This document shows, in pieces, positions 1-11,632 of a stretch of DNA of 64,000 bases. Below the pieces are notes generated by a model. It saw nothing but the letters and a program-made list of their open reading frames with translations, made no database searches and had not been told where the DNA came from. The stretch is from Lineus longissimus. Its lineage: Eukaryota; Nemertea; Pilidiophora; Heteronemertea; Lineidae. The stretch spans positions 8,492,001 to 8,556,000 of the forward strand of contig NC_088323.1 in the NCBI RefSeq assembly GCF_910592395.1, written 5' to 3'. A program made the translations under genes and the position numbers. Position 1 is the stretch's first letter, and every line of letters starts with the position of its first letter.

Positions 1-414
1 AGGAAGGGCGAAGGGCAACTAGCCTAATCTGCTGCTGACATCCCCTTAATCTTCCATTGCGTAATAAAATTCCTAGGCCAAGGTATGCATGGTCTGTGTG
101 TTAACAGAACAGGATAAAGATAAAACAGCATGCTTCATGCTATACTGGACATCACATGATAGGCGGTATATCCACACCTGATGCATTGCAATTTTTTTAG
201 CTTAAGTTGAAATTGGACGGATAGCTAGCTCTGACCTGGCTACAGGGAGTCTATGTCAGTAAGTAGGCCACGCAATAGCATACATTATATAGGCCGTAGG
301 CATGTGTACTATTTTCAAGTTAGGTCAAGATAGAGGCAAGGCTGTAATATTGGTCAATTTTTACCGGCATCATCGATTCCTCTTCAACGATTGTTTACCA
401 ATTTTGGAGAAATT
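1..414. other. No gene recognised
   Basis: A+T-rich sequence with stops in all frames and no protein pattern, splice pair or repeat I can support. A short open frame at 302-490 runs into the satellite that follows and has no coding character. Confidence 0.5.
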
Positions 415-1462
415 CCAAAACGCGGCCCATGAGTTAAGACGAATAAGGAACTGGCATTTTGAACCGGGAAATGGGCTTAGAAAGTGTTAAAGTGACTTGT
501 AGCTAAATCGGGAGACAGCATTTGAATCGGGAAATAGAGTTATAAAGGGTTAAAAGGAGTTAAGGCGAATAAGGAACTGGCATTTTGAACTGGGAAATGG
601 AGTCAGAATGGCTAAAAGTGACTTGTAGCTGAATTGGGAGCCAGTATTTGAATAGGGAAATGGACTTATAGAGGGTTAAAATGAGTTAAGACGAATAAGG
701 AGCTGGCATTTTGAACCGGGAAATGGAGTCAAAAAGGGTTAAAGTGACTTGCAAATCAAGGACGATACCGCGGTGACGTCACGGTTTTTCCAAGATGGCA
801 CTGCATATTGTAAACAAACTCGATCCATGGCATTTTGAACTGGGAAATGGAGTCAGAGAGGGTTAAAGTGACTTGCAAATGAATGAAATGGAGTCAGAAA
901 GGGTTAACGTGACTTGCAGCTGAATCGGGAGCCAGCATTTCAATAGGGAAATGGACTTATAGAGGGTTGAAATGAGTTAAGACGAATAAGGAACTGGGCA
1001 TTTTGAACTGGGAAATGGAGTCAGAAAGGGTTAAAGTGACTTGTAGCTGAATCGGGAGCCAGTATTTGAATAGGGAAATGGATTTATATAGGGTTAAAAT
1101 GAGTTAAAACGAATTAGGAGCTGGCATTTTGAACCGGGAAATGGAGTCAGAAAGGGTTAAAGTGACTTGTAGCTGAATTGGGAACCAGTATTTGAATCGG
1201 GAAATGGACTTATAGAGGGTTAAAATGAGTTAAGATGAATAAGGAACTGGCATTTTGAACTGGGAAATGGAGTCAGAAAGGGTTAAAGTGACTTGCAAAT
1301 GAATGAAATGGAGTCAGAAAGGGTTAACGTGACTTGTAGCTGAATCGGGAGCCAGCATTTGAATCGGGAAATGGACTTATAGAGGGTTAAAATGAGTTAA
1401 GACGAATAAGGAACTGGCATTTTGAACTGGGAAATGGAGTCAGAAAGGGTTGAGTTATCGAA
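415..1462. repeat. Dimeric satellite, period about 125 bp
   Basis: Roughly eight copies of a unit of about 125 bp. Each unit is two diverged half-units of about 62 bp: one carries GGAGTCAGAAAGGGTTAAAG then TGACTTGTAGCTGAATCGGG, the other GGACTTATAGAGGGTTAAAA then GAGTTAAGACGAATAAGG. Both share a GGGAAATGGA core, so a monomer was probably duplicated, diverged, then amplified as a dimer. Units are interrupted near 745-890 and 1290-1320 by partial copies, and a non-repeat island (about 760-825, containing GACGTCACGG) sits in the array. Confidence 0.9.
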
Positions 1463-1489
1463 CTTTGGAGTGTTAATATTTGAAAGAAA

Positions 1490-1611
1490 TTTGAATTGGG
1501 AACTGGGAAATGCTTAGCCCATTTCCTAGTTCCTTATTCGTACCCATGTTTGGGTACGAATAAGGAACTGCGAACTGGGAACTGGGAACTGGGAACTGGG
1601 AGCCAACTTCA
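1490..1611. repeat. Satellite-derived hairpin and short GGGAACT array
   Basis: A 19-bp perfect inverted repeat (AGTTCCTTATTCGTACCCA at 1528-1546 and its complement at 1551-1569) with a 4-base loop, followed by several tandem GAACTGG units. The arm GAATAAGGAACT matches the satellite half-unit next door, so the hairpin is an inverted satellite edge. Confidence 0.8.
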
Positions 1612-2460
1612 CAGACCCGAATTGAGTGGATCTACTAGCATGTCCTCCAGTGCAAACGACACGCCAACTAAAAAAGGTCAGTACTACTACTTTTTAATCC
1701 GATTTTGTGTGTCCTGTATGTATTTTCCTTTTCAGCCCTCAGCACGACTTGGCTCGTCACCTGTACCATCTGTCTGTCAATCAATTGTTTTTGGTTTCCA
1801 GATGTTTTGAAGAGAAGAAGTGGAGTTGCTACAAAGTTTTCATGGGCAGCGCATTGACCATCAGTATTCCTTTCAATATTGGGTGTACTGCAATTCACGT
1901 CTTGGCCAATAGGGGGCCAAAGATTAGAAATAACAAGCCCTTCGGCTTTGGAGGTCTGAAATCTTTGGATAGGTTGGCAAATGTCCGGCTGGGCAAAATT
2001 CAGTGGCAAATGTTCGGTTGGCATGTGCAGGTTGCAAAAGTGTGATACTCAATTGAAGGGAAATAACGTCTACTCCTAAAATCGCTCAGTTAAACAGTAT
2101 ATAGGCCTACTTGTGATGTTTTCGTACGTTTTCAGATGTTCTTCATGATCAAGAAATGTCTGGTGCAACCAACACACCAACTGGAAAAGGTGAGTAATGC
2201 TTTTCAAGATTTTACTGTTTATCCCATCAATTTCAGTTTCAGCTTTCGACAACACTTGGCTCATCACCTGTACCATCTGTTTGTCTGTCAATTGTTTTTG
2301 GCTTCCAGGCATTTCGAAGAGAAGGGTGGAATCAATTCAAATGTTCATGTACGCATAATTGACCATCAGTAGACATAGATTCCTTTCGATAATGGATGTA
2401 CTGCGATTTATGCCTTGGCCAGAAGGGGGGGGGGGGCAACGATCAAAAATAAAAACAAAA
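1612..2460. repeat. Tandem duplication of exon plus intron (offset about 509 bp)
   Basis: The block 1612-1945 recurs at about 2121-2460 at a fixed offset near 509 bp. Matching landmarks are the CACGCCAACT/CACACCAACT exon end, CACCTGTACCATCTG, CAATTGTTTTTGG and GACCATCAGTA. Both the short exon and its following intron sequence were copied, with about 15-20% divergence by eye. Confidence 0.75.
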
Positions 2461-3405
2461 GTAAAGTACAGATACATGTACTAGTACATAGTCTGCAGTC
2501 CTCAGTAACTTAATACTTTACTCTCAGTCTATTCCTGAAATATTTCAGTAATTCTCAGGGGTGCTCATTTACTGCTCCACCTGGGCACTTTCCAACTGGT
2601 ACCTATTTATACCCTGGCTTGAGTGAGGCAAGAAACAAGGGTGGATGGAGTTTTCTCTGAAAACAGGGGGCGCCCTAGGTTCTTTCCATCAATTTCCTCG
2701 TGAATTACAATGATTTATAATGGTCAAAATCAAAGAATGTGTCAAAATAAGAGGGGGCGCAGGACTAGGGCTCCCCCCTCTGTATCCACCGCTGAGCAAG
2801 GCAAAGACACCTGCCCAAAGATCGAACCTGGAACATCCGAGTCCGACCACTAGCCAGACTGAGACACCCTCATCACTACACCATGCATGCCGAGTCCTGA
2901 ACTTGCAATTTCTTGCTCAATGATACTAGTCCGAAAATTTGAAGAAAAATGATTTCTTATTTCAGGGATCTCAGAATTGGTCAATATTACTCCACAGAAT
3001 CCAGGACCAATAAGAGTAAAGATACTATCCCCAACTAAGGCTGCCCAGACGACGAAAGGCTCACCATACTATAGGGCGGTAGTCAAAGACCCGACTGCAA
3101 CAAGAAGAGTTATATCCTGGGGTGCTGCGTCCAAAGACATCGAAAGACAAATGAAGGAAAATGGTGATTATGTCATAAAGAATTACACGGCACAAGTGCC
3201 CTCAAAGAAAATGTACAATTCTGATCCAGTTGAACTCCTTCTGAATGCTGACACAGTTATTGAGTCAAGTGTTGAATCTGTTGATTTACTATTGCAAGCA
3301 ATGATTATTGATGATGATGATTCATGTTTTTATTGTGCTTTCTGTACATGTACAGTACTGTACAAATGTTTTTGGACAATAACATTTTTCCTTTACTGTT
3401 CTTAG
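1640..3405 (+). CDS. Small three-exon gene with OB-fold-like last exon
   Basis: Modelled exons: 1640-1676 (ATG start, donor GTCAGT), 2136-2189 (acceptor TTTTCAG, donor GTGAGT) and 2966-3405 (acceptor TTTCAG). All junctions are phase 1, so the frame holds and gives about 176 residues. Exon 3 has alternating hydrophobic strands (PIRVKILSP, YYRAVVKD, RRVISWG, DYVIKNYTAQ) and a VELLLN end, which resembles an RPA-type OB fold; nucleic-acid binding is inferred only from that. Exon 2 (MSGATNTPTGK) repeats exon 1 (MSSSANDTPTKK) and, being symmetric 1-1, could be skipped without a frame change. The last 40 or so codons are Cys/Phe-rich and may not be coding. An AATAAA lies at 3423. No homologue recognised; it could belong to a transposon. 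Confidence 0.55.
2560..2890 (-). repeat. tRNA-derived SINE-like repeat in intron 2
   Basis: On the minus strand, 2888-2805 reads like a tRNA: an A-box-like GGTGTAGTGATGAGGG and a B-box GGTTCGATC about 40 bases further on. Together with the flanking sequence this resembles the tRNA-headed short repeats widespread in marine invertebrates. It is probably not a functional tRNA, because the stem pairing is poor. The outer limits are guesses. Confidence 0.45.
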
Positions 3406-3422
3406 TACCCATTCCTTTCCCA

Positions 3423-3428
3423 AATAAA
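3423..3428 (+). promoter_or_regulatory. Candidate polyadenylation signal
   Basis: AATAAA 18 bases after the stop codon of the OB-fold-like exon. It is a single hexamer in A+T-rich DNA, so chance is possible. Confidence 0.4.
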
Positions 3429-3953
3429 GAAGCCAATGTCTACTGGGTTATTACTCTTTTCTGGGGAAAAACATCCCATAATTATGCTTTACCCAAAGTT
3501 GGGTGACAGGGAAGTCATTTCCCGGGAAATTATGAAGGTGTCAATTTTAAGCAAATTTCTCTCTTATGCATTGTCCATTAGAAACTGGCCCGTTTATGGC
3601 CCTTTTTCATCTTTCAGGGTGCCTCAGTACCAGAAAAGTGCATGAAATGCAGCCAAACTTTGAGTTAAGAAGCATTCTGGGATGCTTTCCCTCAGAAAAG
3701 AGTAATAACCCAGTAGAAATAGGTTCCATTATTTGGGGAAGGAAAGGGTTAAGAAAAGAGAAGGAAAAACATTACTGCCCCAAAACTATTGGACATTACT
3801 AAATCTGTAACTCAATCAAAGTGATATTATTTTATTTTGTGTTACGTAATCTGTCAACATACAACGTATGTATGTTTACTACATTGTAATTTTATACATG
3901 TACAAATCATTATTTTTAAAACAAAGTATTTTGATTAACATTACTTTTTACCT

Positions 3954-4247
3954 CAGAACAAAGTATATTTTGATACGCATATTATAATTGTATGTCTTGT
4001 GACAATCATTCGTTTGTGTATTCTTAAATGTCTTTGAATCGGAAATCTGCCAAATTTTGTAAACTATGTGATTGTGTTCACTTCAGCATTTTCAGTTTAT
4101 CATACCGTTTGTGTCTACCTCAGAGTCAGAACAAAGTATATTTTGATACGCATATTATAATTGTATGTCTTGTGACAATCATTCGTTTGTGTATTCTTAC
4201 ATGTCTTCGTATCGGAAATCTACCAAATTTTGTAAACTATGTGATTG
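3954..4247. repeat. Direct duplication, two 121-bp copies
   Basis: 3954-4074 and 4127-4247 are the same 121 bp with only a few substitutions and no length change, separated by 52 bp. The copy contains no recognisable gene or transposon end. Confidence 0.9.
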
Positions 4248-4442
4248 ACATGTCCATGTCCATATGCAACCGAACAACTAAAAGCTACGTTGTTGCGCAA
4301 GGTATATCATTTTTGGCCTAAGCAACGTCAACGGATAACATTGTCCTTATTTCATTACCCATATAGCACAAGATGTGCATTTAAATCAATGAAGCTGATC
4401 AAAGACAATTCTTTGATGATGAATAAAACACGAACACTAACT

Positions 4443-4448
4443 TTTATT
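4443..4448 (-). promoter_or_regulatory. Candidate polyadenylation signal of the GPCR
   Basis: AATAAA on the minus strand, about 55 bases beyond the GPCR stop codon, a reasonable place for its cleavage signal. Confidence 0.5.
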
Positions 4449-4500
4449 CGACTCCCTGATGAAGGTTAAGGTGTCACTTCCAGTCATGAGAGTTGACGTA

Positions 4501-7500
4501 TTATTTGTGACGCAAGGGGGCGCCGCCGAAGCAATGGCGACACATGTCCATAAACGTGTTTCTGAACGATTTACCCACCGAAACATAGATGAAAAAATTT
4601 ACAGTTGAATTTAATTTACTCAAGAAATTGGTCCAGCGAGAAAAATCATCAATTTCATAAGTTGTAATGAATCCCATGCCTTCTAGCTGAGTGAGCAACA
4701 TGGTAATGCATGCTGGGAGCCGAAGCAGGATGAAAATGTTCGCCATGGCAATAGTTAGTTTGGTACCGTTCTTCCTGGCTTCTTTATTCTTTGTTGATTT
4801 TATTGTACCTTGTTCCTGTCGCATTCTTCTCCATCCACGCAGGACAGCCACGTTGACAGGTATCAAAATGCCAAACAGTGGTATCAAGTGTATCACGAGC
4901 ATAACGTAGACATAAAACCATACAAAATATGTGCTCGTTTTTCCATATTGTCGGGTCATGATCCAAGCTTCGTATACTTCTTCTTTCTCATTCCATACCC
5001 ATTCAGCGTATCTTCTGCAAATCTTTGGCATAATAGAAATCAGAGAGAAGAAGAATGTCCCAATAACGGCAATCTTTGCATACTTGCGCGTGTCCATCGA
5101 CTTTGCTTTCAGTGGCATACATATATGGATGTACCTGAAATAAAGTAATTGAATGGCAAACCAGACCAACGGTGATGTGTAGCGTTCACATCAATGAAAC
5201 AAACACTTTTTTATTAATCTTTTTGGGATATTGAAGGGGATACATAGTCTTACAACTTCGTCTATGATCTCACGACGACCAGAACGATCTCCAAATTCAT
5301 TTGCATTTTGCAACTTCCGAATTGTAACCATCCCTTCTAAAGAACTGGAAGTTGTGAGACGCTATCTCCTCTTTCTATTACATCTTAAAAAATCGTCGTA
5401 GGTAATTTCGTGAGTGATCAGATAATGAGTGTGTCCTATAGAGAGAGCGCTTGGAATATTAACCCATTAGCTCCTGAAACGCCCGAGACAATAAAGAGCA
5501 AAAATTACCATCGGTCGAAAGCCTCACCGAAACCCCCTGCTCATTTAAAAAGATTTTTGCCACATCCACGCTGAGTTTGCCGATACCTCAGGAGCTAAAG
5601 GGCAAAGCTGTTTTCTGGTCCGGGGGCAGCAAAAGTGAAATTTAGAGAGACAAAAATGTAGGGACCAGATTCCCGCGGAAAGAGTGAACAGCAAGTAATT
5701 GATTTAAAGGCCTACGCCGTTCGTTAAATATTTGAAAGTTGTAATTTGATTTAAATATTTCCAATCGTTTGATTACGTCCTGAATATAACATAACTTAAA
5801 CAATGCCGTTGTGTTGACAGACATACACATACTATAAACACCAAATTTCAGCAAATCTTTATGCATAATAACTGCTCTACGGCATTATGTATAACTGCAT
5901 TTCTACTTTCCTGGAACACCAGTTATTATGAACGGCGTTCCACTCTAAGGGATCTAGACTTCCCGTTCTTCAATTGGTTGTGCACTGGCGAATACTGTAT
6001 AGGTAGAATAATAATAATAAAATTTACATTTATACCCGCAAAATCCAATTTAGAATTGCTCTAATGCGGTCCAAAACAAGTTCGAAAAAGGTGCGTTTTA
6101 AGACACCGTCTGAAGATTTGCTCACTAACTGCATTCTGCAGATCAGGACTGAGGCTATTCCACAGCCTGCATGCTTGGACTGTGAAGCTCCTGCCACCAT
6201 ATGTCCGAAGGCGAAACCTGGGGATTCTGAGAAGACATTTGTCTTCAGACCTCAACGATCGTCCAGGCACATACAATGGCAGGAGTTCTGAGATGTAAGT
6301 GGGTGAAAGTCCCTTCAGAGATTTAAAGACTAGTAGAAGAACCTTGAATTGGATTCTCTGGTGAACAGGTAGCCAGTGGAGAGACCTAAGGACTGGGGTG
6401 ATGTGGTCAGATTTACGTGACCTTGTAACTATGCGTGCAGCAAGATTTTGCACTTTTTGCAACTTATTCAACACCTTATCGTCAATGCCAACAAGCAGAC
6501 TATTGCAGTAGTCCAACCTGGATATTACTGTTGAGTGAACAAGAAGTTTAGTGGCAGCCTCTGTCAGAAACTTTCGCATGCGCCCAATATTTCTGAGTTG
6601 AAATGTTGCACACTGAACCACCCGGTTCACATGTGAACACATAGACAGTGTCTGATCGAACATGACTCCAAGGTTTCTGACAGGGTCTGCTGTAACAATA
6701 ACCTCCGTGCCAGCAACTGACAGGGTATGAATGTTAAGTGAGTTCAGAGAATTTTGTGACCCAAAGAGCTTGACTTCAGTCTTGGCAGGATTGCCCTTAG
6801 TTTGTTCTCGGTCAGCCATTTCTGGACAGAGTGAAGACAGTCCTCAAGATGGAGTATCCGCTGGTCCGCCGAGCGAATCGGTAGGGCGATATATAGCTGG
6901 GTGTCATCAGCATAACCATGGCGGAGAGTGAATCCTTGGTCAATAAGATGTCCTAGCGGTAAGATATAAATGAGAAACAGAATAGGGCCAAGCACAGATC
7001 CCTGAGGCACACCATAAGACAGTTCCCGGGCCGTTGAACGAGTGTCACTGATCTGGACGCATTGGGTTCTGAATGAGGTAAAGTTACCAGCATTATCGGT
7101 ATTTATTTTGCTAATACTGACTCTAGGAGAAAGGGCAGTGAGGGACAACATAGAATATCATTTAGCCGACGGGTAAACCACGTTGAGATTTGTCCTTACC
7201 TGTCTATGGATACTGCGACAACGACGTAAACATTCCACATCTCCAAAACATTGACGATTGGAAACATGAGAATGACATAGCTCTCCAAGGATTTATACAC
7301 ACCATAGAGCGGAACTCCCTTCACTTGAGCCATCACACGATCCGGCACATCCAGTACAAAATAGAAGAAGATGTACATGATATCACAGACAGCCAAGGCC
7401 CGGAGGAAGAAATACGCCGACGACGACCTCTTTTGGCGCCTGAATACAGCTAAACAAAGTACGTTTCCGATAATGCCAGGGATGGTAACGACGAGTCTTA

Positions 7501-7588
7501 AGGTTAGCATTAAAAATATCTCGTATGCAGAATATGGCTTTCGAAGCCCTGTGGTTGTCAAAACGATATCCGATTCTGTGGTTTCCAT
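4501..7588 (-). CDS. Class A neuropeptide-type GPCR (FMRFamide-receptor-like), two exons
   Basis: Exon 1 is 7588-7200 and exon 2 is 5134-4501. The donor (AG then GTAAGG) and acceptor (TTTCAG) join inside one arginine codon to make SIDRYIHICMPLKA, the TM3/DRY region. The product is 340 residues with seven hydrophobic segments: TM1 with GIIGNVLCLAV, TM2 with LRALAVCD, TM3 ending in DRY, TM4 near IAVIGTFFFSLISIMP, TM5 near MLVIHLIPLFGILIPV, TM6 near ANIFILLRLP, TM7 with NSTVNFFIY and then KSFRNTF. That TM7 form fits invertebrate FMRFamide/myosuppressin-type receptors, so the ligand is probably a short amidated peptide (inference). By counting from DRY, position 3.25 is Val rather than the usual disulfide Cys, TM6 has RLP where CWxP is common, and TM7 has Phe instead of NPxxY Pro. 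It would act at the plasma membrane through G proteins. The start is the first ATG before TM1. The frame is intact. Confidence 0.85.
6001..7151 (-). mobile_element. 5'-truncated CR1/L2-like LINE in the GPCR intron
   Basis: Minus-strand reverse transcriptase fragment in two frames: 7151-6744 holds YGVPQGSVLGPILF and YADDTQLY (the RT catalytic box), and 6819-6061 holds the thumb and tail (LDYCNSLLVGI, ARIVTRSRKSDHITPVL, LHWLPV). A frameshift near 6.8 kb breaks it. The 3' end is marked by ATT repeats at about 6003-6022, as in CR1/L2 elements. The endonuclease half is missing. It lies in the same orientation as the host gene. Confidence 0.9.
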
Positions 7589-9647
7589 GGTGTCTGTGCT
7601 GATGTTCTCGTGTTACCTGTTTCCTAAGATAGAGGGGAGAATCAGGCAGGAATCATTGGTCCGCTGAGATTTCTCACTTCAGTTTCACAGGTTTTGGTAG
7701 TTATTCCTTTCGAAGAGTGCAGTAATAAGGGATCATATCCACTTTAATTTCGTTCCAAACGCTTTTCAAAACGAGCCTAACACTAAACGAAACACAAAAT
7801 GAACCTCAAACGATTTAGAAAACGCCTGTGAAACGGTTGTGGGGTGTTTTGTTTGCTCCCAGGAACGATTGCGTCGAACGAAAGTCAAACGAACATAAAC
7901 GAACATCGTTTTAAACGAACTTCGATATTTGTATATATTCATTTATGCTAAATAACGAGTTCTAAATGTTAGTCAATCGTTTCAAATCTGAGCAGTAACA
8001 TTGTTTCTAAGTATCGGAGGTAATTCGTCTTGGGGTTAAATAGTATAATTGCGCGAGCTTATTGATTATGTGTCAACTTCTTCGGAACTAGTTTCACAGG
8101 AAATCGTCAATTTTCAGCATAAAATGCACATTCTATGTTAGTTGTGGTACAAATACATAAATAAAAAAACGCGAATGTGACCGTTCCTCGTCGCCGGCTC
8201 CCGCCCCGGCTAGAGAGCTCTCGACCGTTTTTCTTATCCTCCTCAATGTAATCGCGGACCAGAATAGCAACCTTGTCTTAACAGCTTTAATTAAAATTAA
8301 TATTGTAATAGATATATTGTCATAGTGTCACTGAAATGGTGGAGCTAGGTGTGTAGTAGTTGGATTAGTAAATGATGGTTTTCCGGTGAAATCTTAGTGT
8401 TATCAGCAGTTCACTGATTGTTTTATCATTCACGTGTTAAAAGGGCGACCAGTATCAATCGCGCGCTGGATGATGTAAGAGCCTTTATGTCTTTTGGTAT
8501 CATGTTGGTGCGTGCAAATAAAATCGTATTGGTTCAGATCCACAAATAAGTTGTTGTTTTTTCTACCCGATCAACGAGTAAATTTTATACATGAAACATG
8601 TAGCATGACTACCATACTATACCATACCATACTGCCAAACTTCGACTTCGAATTCTTCAATTACCTAAATCTGAACTCCAAGCTGGCGGTATTACTCCAT
8701 GGCTCAGAGCACTCTAGTTTTAACACTTGTTTTTTAGTCCTGCAACCTTCCAGTAAGATTTATTGGCCATTGTTGTTGACCTCAGACCTGATTGATTTAT
8801 TCACAGCCGAAAATCCTTTCTCTCATCATTATGTCGTGTATTATTATTATTGATACTCGTTTTTGTACTTTCACTGCCACAGTGCCGCCATTCTTTGAAT
8901 TCTTTGTATTCTGAATGCTTAATCGTTGTATCCCAGGACTATTAATGCATTGGTTCAGCTTTCGGAAGTTAACTATTTTTTATATGCAAAGATGTTTGAA
9001 AAATAAAGTATCATATTAAACTTAAACTGCCATATGTTGTTCCCTATTCCCGTATGACTTTTTCTTTGCTGATAATTGCCACTTCTGAATGAAAGTACTC
9101 GGGGAAAAAGAGTGCAAAGAGTGCAAATCATAGGACTACTACATGTAACAAACATAAATCGATTAACTTACCCTTTTTGTTTGATTCAAAGGAGCTGTAG
9201 TTGCCAAATTTTTTTCAGAGTCAGTAAAAAAGATTGTTCATGTAATAATCATTTGACGAATTTCGTTCATCAGAGTCTTCAAAAAACGATCGCCCATCTC
9301 ATGATCACTTCATTACCTTCCCGTGCCCATGTGCACAGACTTAGCTTTATGTCGAATAAGGCGATAACTTAACAAAAGTCAAATCATGCCAACGTGTCCT
9401 TCAATTACATGTGAGTCCATTCGATTTAACACGATTGCTAAACTAAGAAAATTGTTAAAGTTAAAAACCTTTTGTGCAACCTTTGATTGAAATGAAAACA
9501 CCTCAACAAAAGAAAGTCCCACCCCCTAAACAAACTGTCATGTTATAGCGTCCAAACAGCTTCCTTTGTAAACACACATCTTTGAGGGACGCTTTAGGAT
9601 CAGGTTTCCCTTCTCCTTTACAACACGCACAGTGGATTAGTGTCAGG
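7589..9647. other. Intergenic, no gene supported
   Basis: Upstream of the GPCR. 7700-7925 is enriched in AAACGA/GTTCGTTT words, and 8590-8640 holds short ACCATACTAT repeats. The longest open frames are Phe/Tyr-rich A+T artefacts. No exon, RNA gene or transposon end is evident. Confidence 0.45.
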
Positions 9648-9650
9648 TAA

Positions 9651-10046
9651 AGCCCGTTACACACGAGGGACTTCTCACCAACTTAGTTGGAATTTTAATT
9701 CATAACAGGTATCCAGACCAGGTAACTGATACTTTGCCCGATTGGTTGGAGTTGCTGGCTGCACTACCAACTTGTTCTATTTCTCGACGACATCTTTTGT
9801 TTATATAAGGATTTTTTTGTTTATATAAGGAGTGTGGGGGAGAAATTTCCCCGTGTGATTCAGTCAACAACATAGTTGGGCCATATTTTGACTCTTTTGG
9901 CCTAAATAGTGCAGGACCTAAATATTGCTGGGATTATGTCTTTCGTGTGAGTGGGTGAACGACTCTCAACTTCCAGTCACCTGTGCACCTGTTCTTAATT
10001 TTAAAACCAACTAAGTTGGTGAGAAGTCCCTCGTGTGTAACGGGCT
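9651..10046. mobile_element. PIF/Harbinger-like MITE, 396 bp
   Basis: Terminal inverted repeats of about 40 bp (left AGCCCGTTACACACGAGGGA, right its complement) run to 9690 and from 10007. TAA flanks both ends (9648-9650 and 10047-10049), the 3-bp TWA target duplication typical of PIF/Harbinger. No transposase inside. A short internal duplication of TTTATATAAGGA occurs near 9800-9830. Confidence 0.85.
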
Positions 10047-11541
10047 TAAGCATACCTGGAATCGCCCAAGCAATAACCATGATTACTTTTGAACACTGGT
10101 CTTCCATCATGTCCACTATCGACGAGGGCCCTCAGTGCGTGTCTCCTCCGAGACCCACGAGTGTATTGTCGCGATATGGACGTGTATTAAAGGAAGGGAA
10201 TGAACAGGGATTACCTTGCTCTGCTATTCTCCGCACGTCCCCCTTCTACACACCACGTTAATTAATATAAAGTTTGTTTATTACAAAGAAAGTACTTCAA
10301 AAAATATTAACTTTGGAAATCGTAAAAACTGACAAAAAAACAGTTAGTCTTATGACCAAGTTATTGATATATTTGCGTTGTTAATGATATTATAAGTATT
10401 AACATTTTGCTGGACGTGGCGACAACCGATAATGTAGTAACAGCCGTTCTGTCGGCCGATCAAGGGGAATTTACCGGCGGTGGAGGATGGTATACGCACA
10501 AAAGACGGTAGATCGGTATGGACGTGATGCTGAGTCTACTCACCGGCCCAGGAACGAACTGTTGCAAATGGCTATGTCCTATCTGAGGAGCTCTTTGTCC
10601 CCAGCTATCTCAACGGAAATATTATATGGTAACTAATGGAATTGGCTTAGCGAGAAAGAACGGTAGTTTTGTAATTAGAGCCGCTAGTGCTCGTGCTCTG
10701 CAGTTAGAGTGTCAGTTTACTCGCAGTCAGCATAATTATATCTAATTGAGGCTGTCCGTTGGGTGATTTTATAGCTGGTGTAAGTGTTAATATCGGGAAC
10801 GTTGTACATTTTTTGCAGCAGTCCTGAACGGACAGATTTTTCAAATAAGGCATTAGGTCTGATAGGTGTTGCTCAGTGTTTCCAAGGTTGCATTGTTGCT
10901 ACATAAAAGCCCTAAAAGCTTGGAATATTAAAAAACTAAATCCACTTTGAAATTGCCCATCATATAAAATAGGTGGCCGAGAAAACCTTTCCCTGTGAAA
11001 AGGACATGACTTCTTGATGTCACTGTTGTCCAATTGTCATGAATAGGGGATTACCCATAATGTATTTCCTACGAACCACTTCCTTCTGATCTCATGAAAC
11101 TGTTCCTGCCGGAGGACATCGTTCATGGGGGTAAGTGTCACAATTGGCTGCTTATTATGCATGCAGCCCAGTTTTAGGTGACATCGAGGATGATAGGGAA
11201 AGTCCCCAAATCGAACTTCGAGAAGTTGTGAAAATAATCAGCTTGTATTTGGAGAAGATCAGTGCTGATGCTGTGCGCACTGCTATTGGAGCTGGAGATC
11301 TGCTCAATTATTGGCGACAATGAAGGTCAACAAGTAGGACTTGGACAATTAGCTGAAATTGAACAGAGTAAGAAGGAAGATGATTTTGCAGTTTTTAGAT
11401 GAAGAGCCAGATTATTGAGAATAAACGAAATTGTTTTTTGCTTCGATCATCAGATAAAATGTATCCACATCCCGGTGTCTACCAATTTCTAAGGGCAGCT
11501 TTGATTTTGTGTTTGTGAGTGCTGCATGATTTGAGGTGAAT
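10047..11541. other. Intergenic, one doubtful exon-like patch
   Basis: Mostly featureless. The stretch 11166-11323 is open after an AG (GCATGCAG) and encodes an acidic, helix-like segment (PVLGDIEDD, ELREVVKIISLYLEKI) ending in a stop. It could be the last exon of an unrecognised gene or transposon, but no partner exon was found. Confidence 0.3.
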
Positions 11542-11632
11542 GTTACAGTGTCCAGAAACACTGTATAATTATATATTTGGACTTGATAGTGCTAGGCCTT
11601 TTAACATACATTTTGGAATCAGGCAGATGGTT
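11542..11632 (+). repeat. 90-bp dispersed repeat, copy 1
   Basis: Nearly identical to 13938-14028. It begins TGTTACAGTGT and contains a 7-bp perfect stem (ACAGTGT and ACACTGT around CCAGAA). The first 66 bases run TGTTA to TAACA, like long-terminal-repeat ends, and TGTTACAG also begins the solo LTR at 37846. It may be the edge of an LTR or a short element. Confidence 0.75.

Noticed and set aside
1707-2045. 112-codon plus frame and overlapping minus frame at 1668-2024
   Set aside because: Both are in the duplicated intron; the second copy of the duplication does not keep either frame.
2425-2437. Poly-G runs (also 61116-61130) as regulatory G-quadruplexes
   Set aside because: Single homopolymers; simple slippage explains them.
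2805-2888. tRNA gene
   Set aside because: A- and B-box-like words are present but the cloverleaf stems pair poorly; SINE head is more likely.
8494-8853. 119-codon plus frame
   Set aside because: Phe/Tyr/Ser-rich composition as expected from T-rich DNA; no splice or family support.
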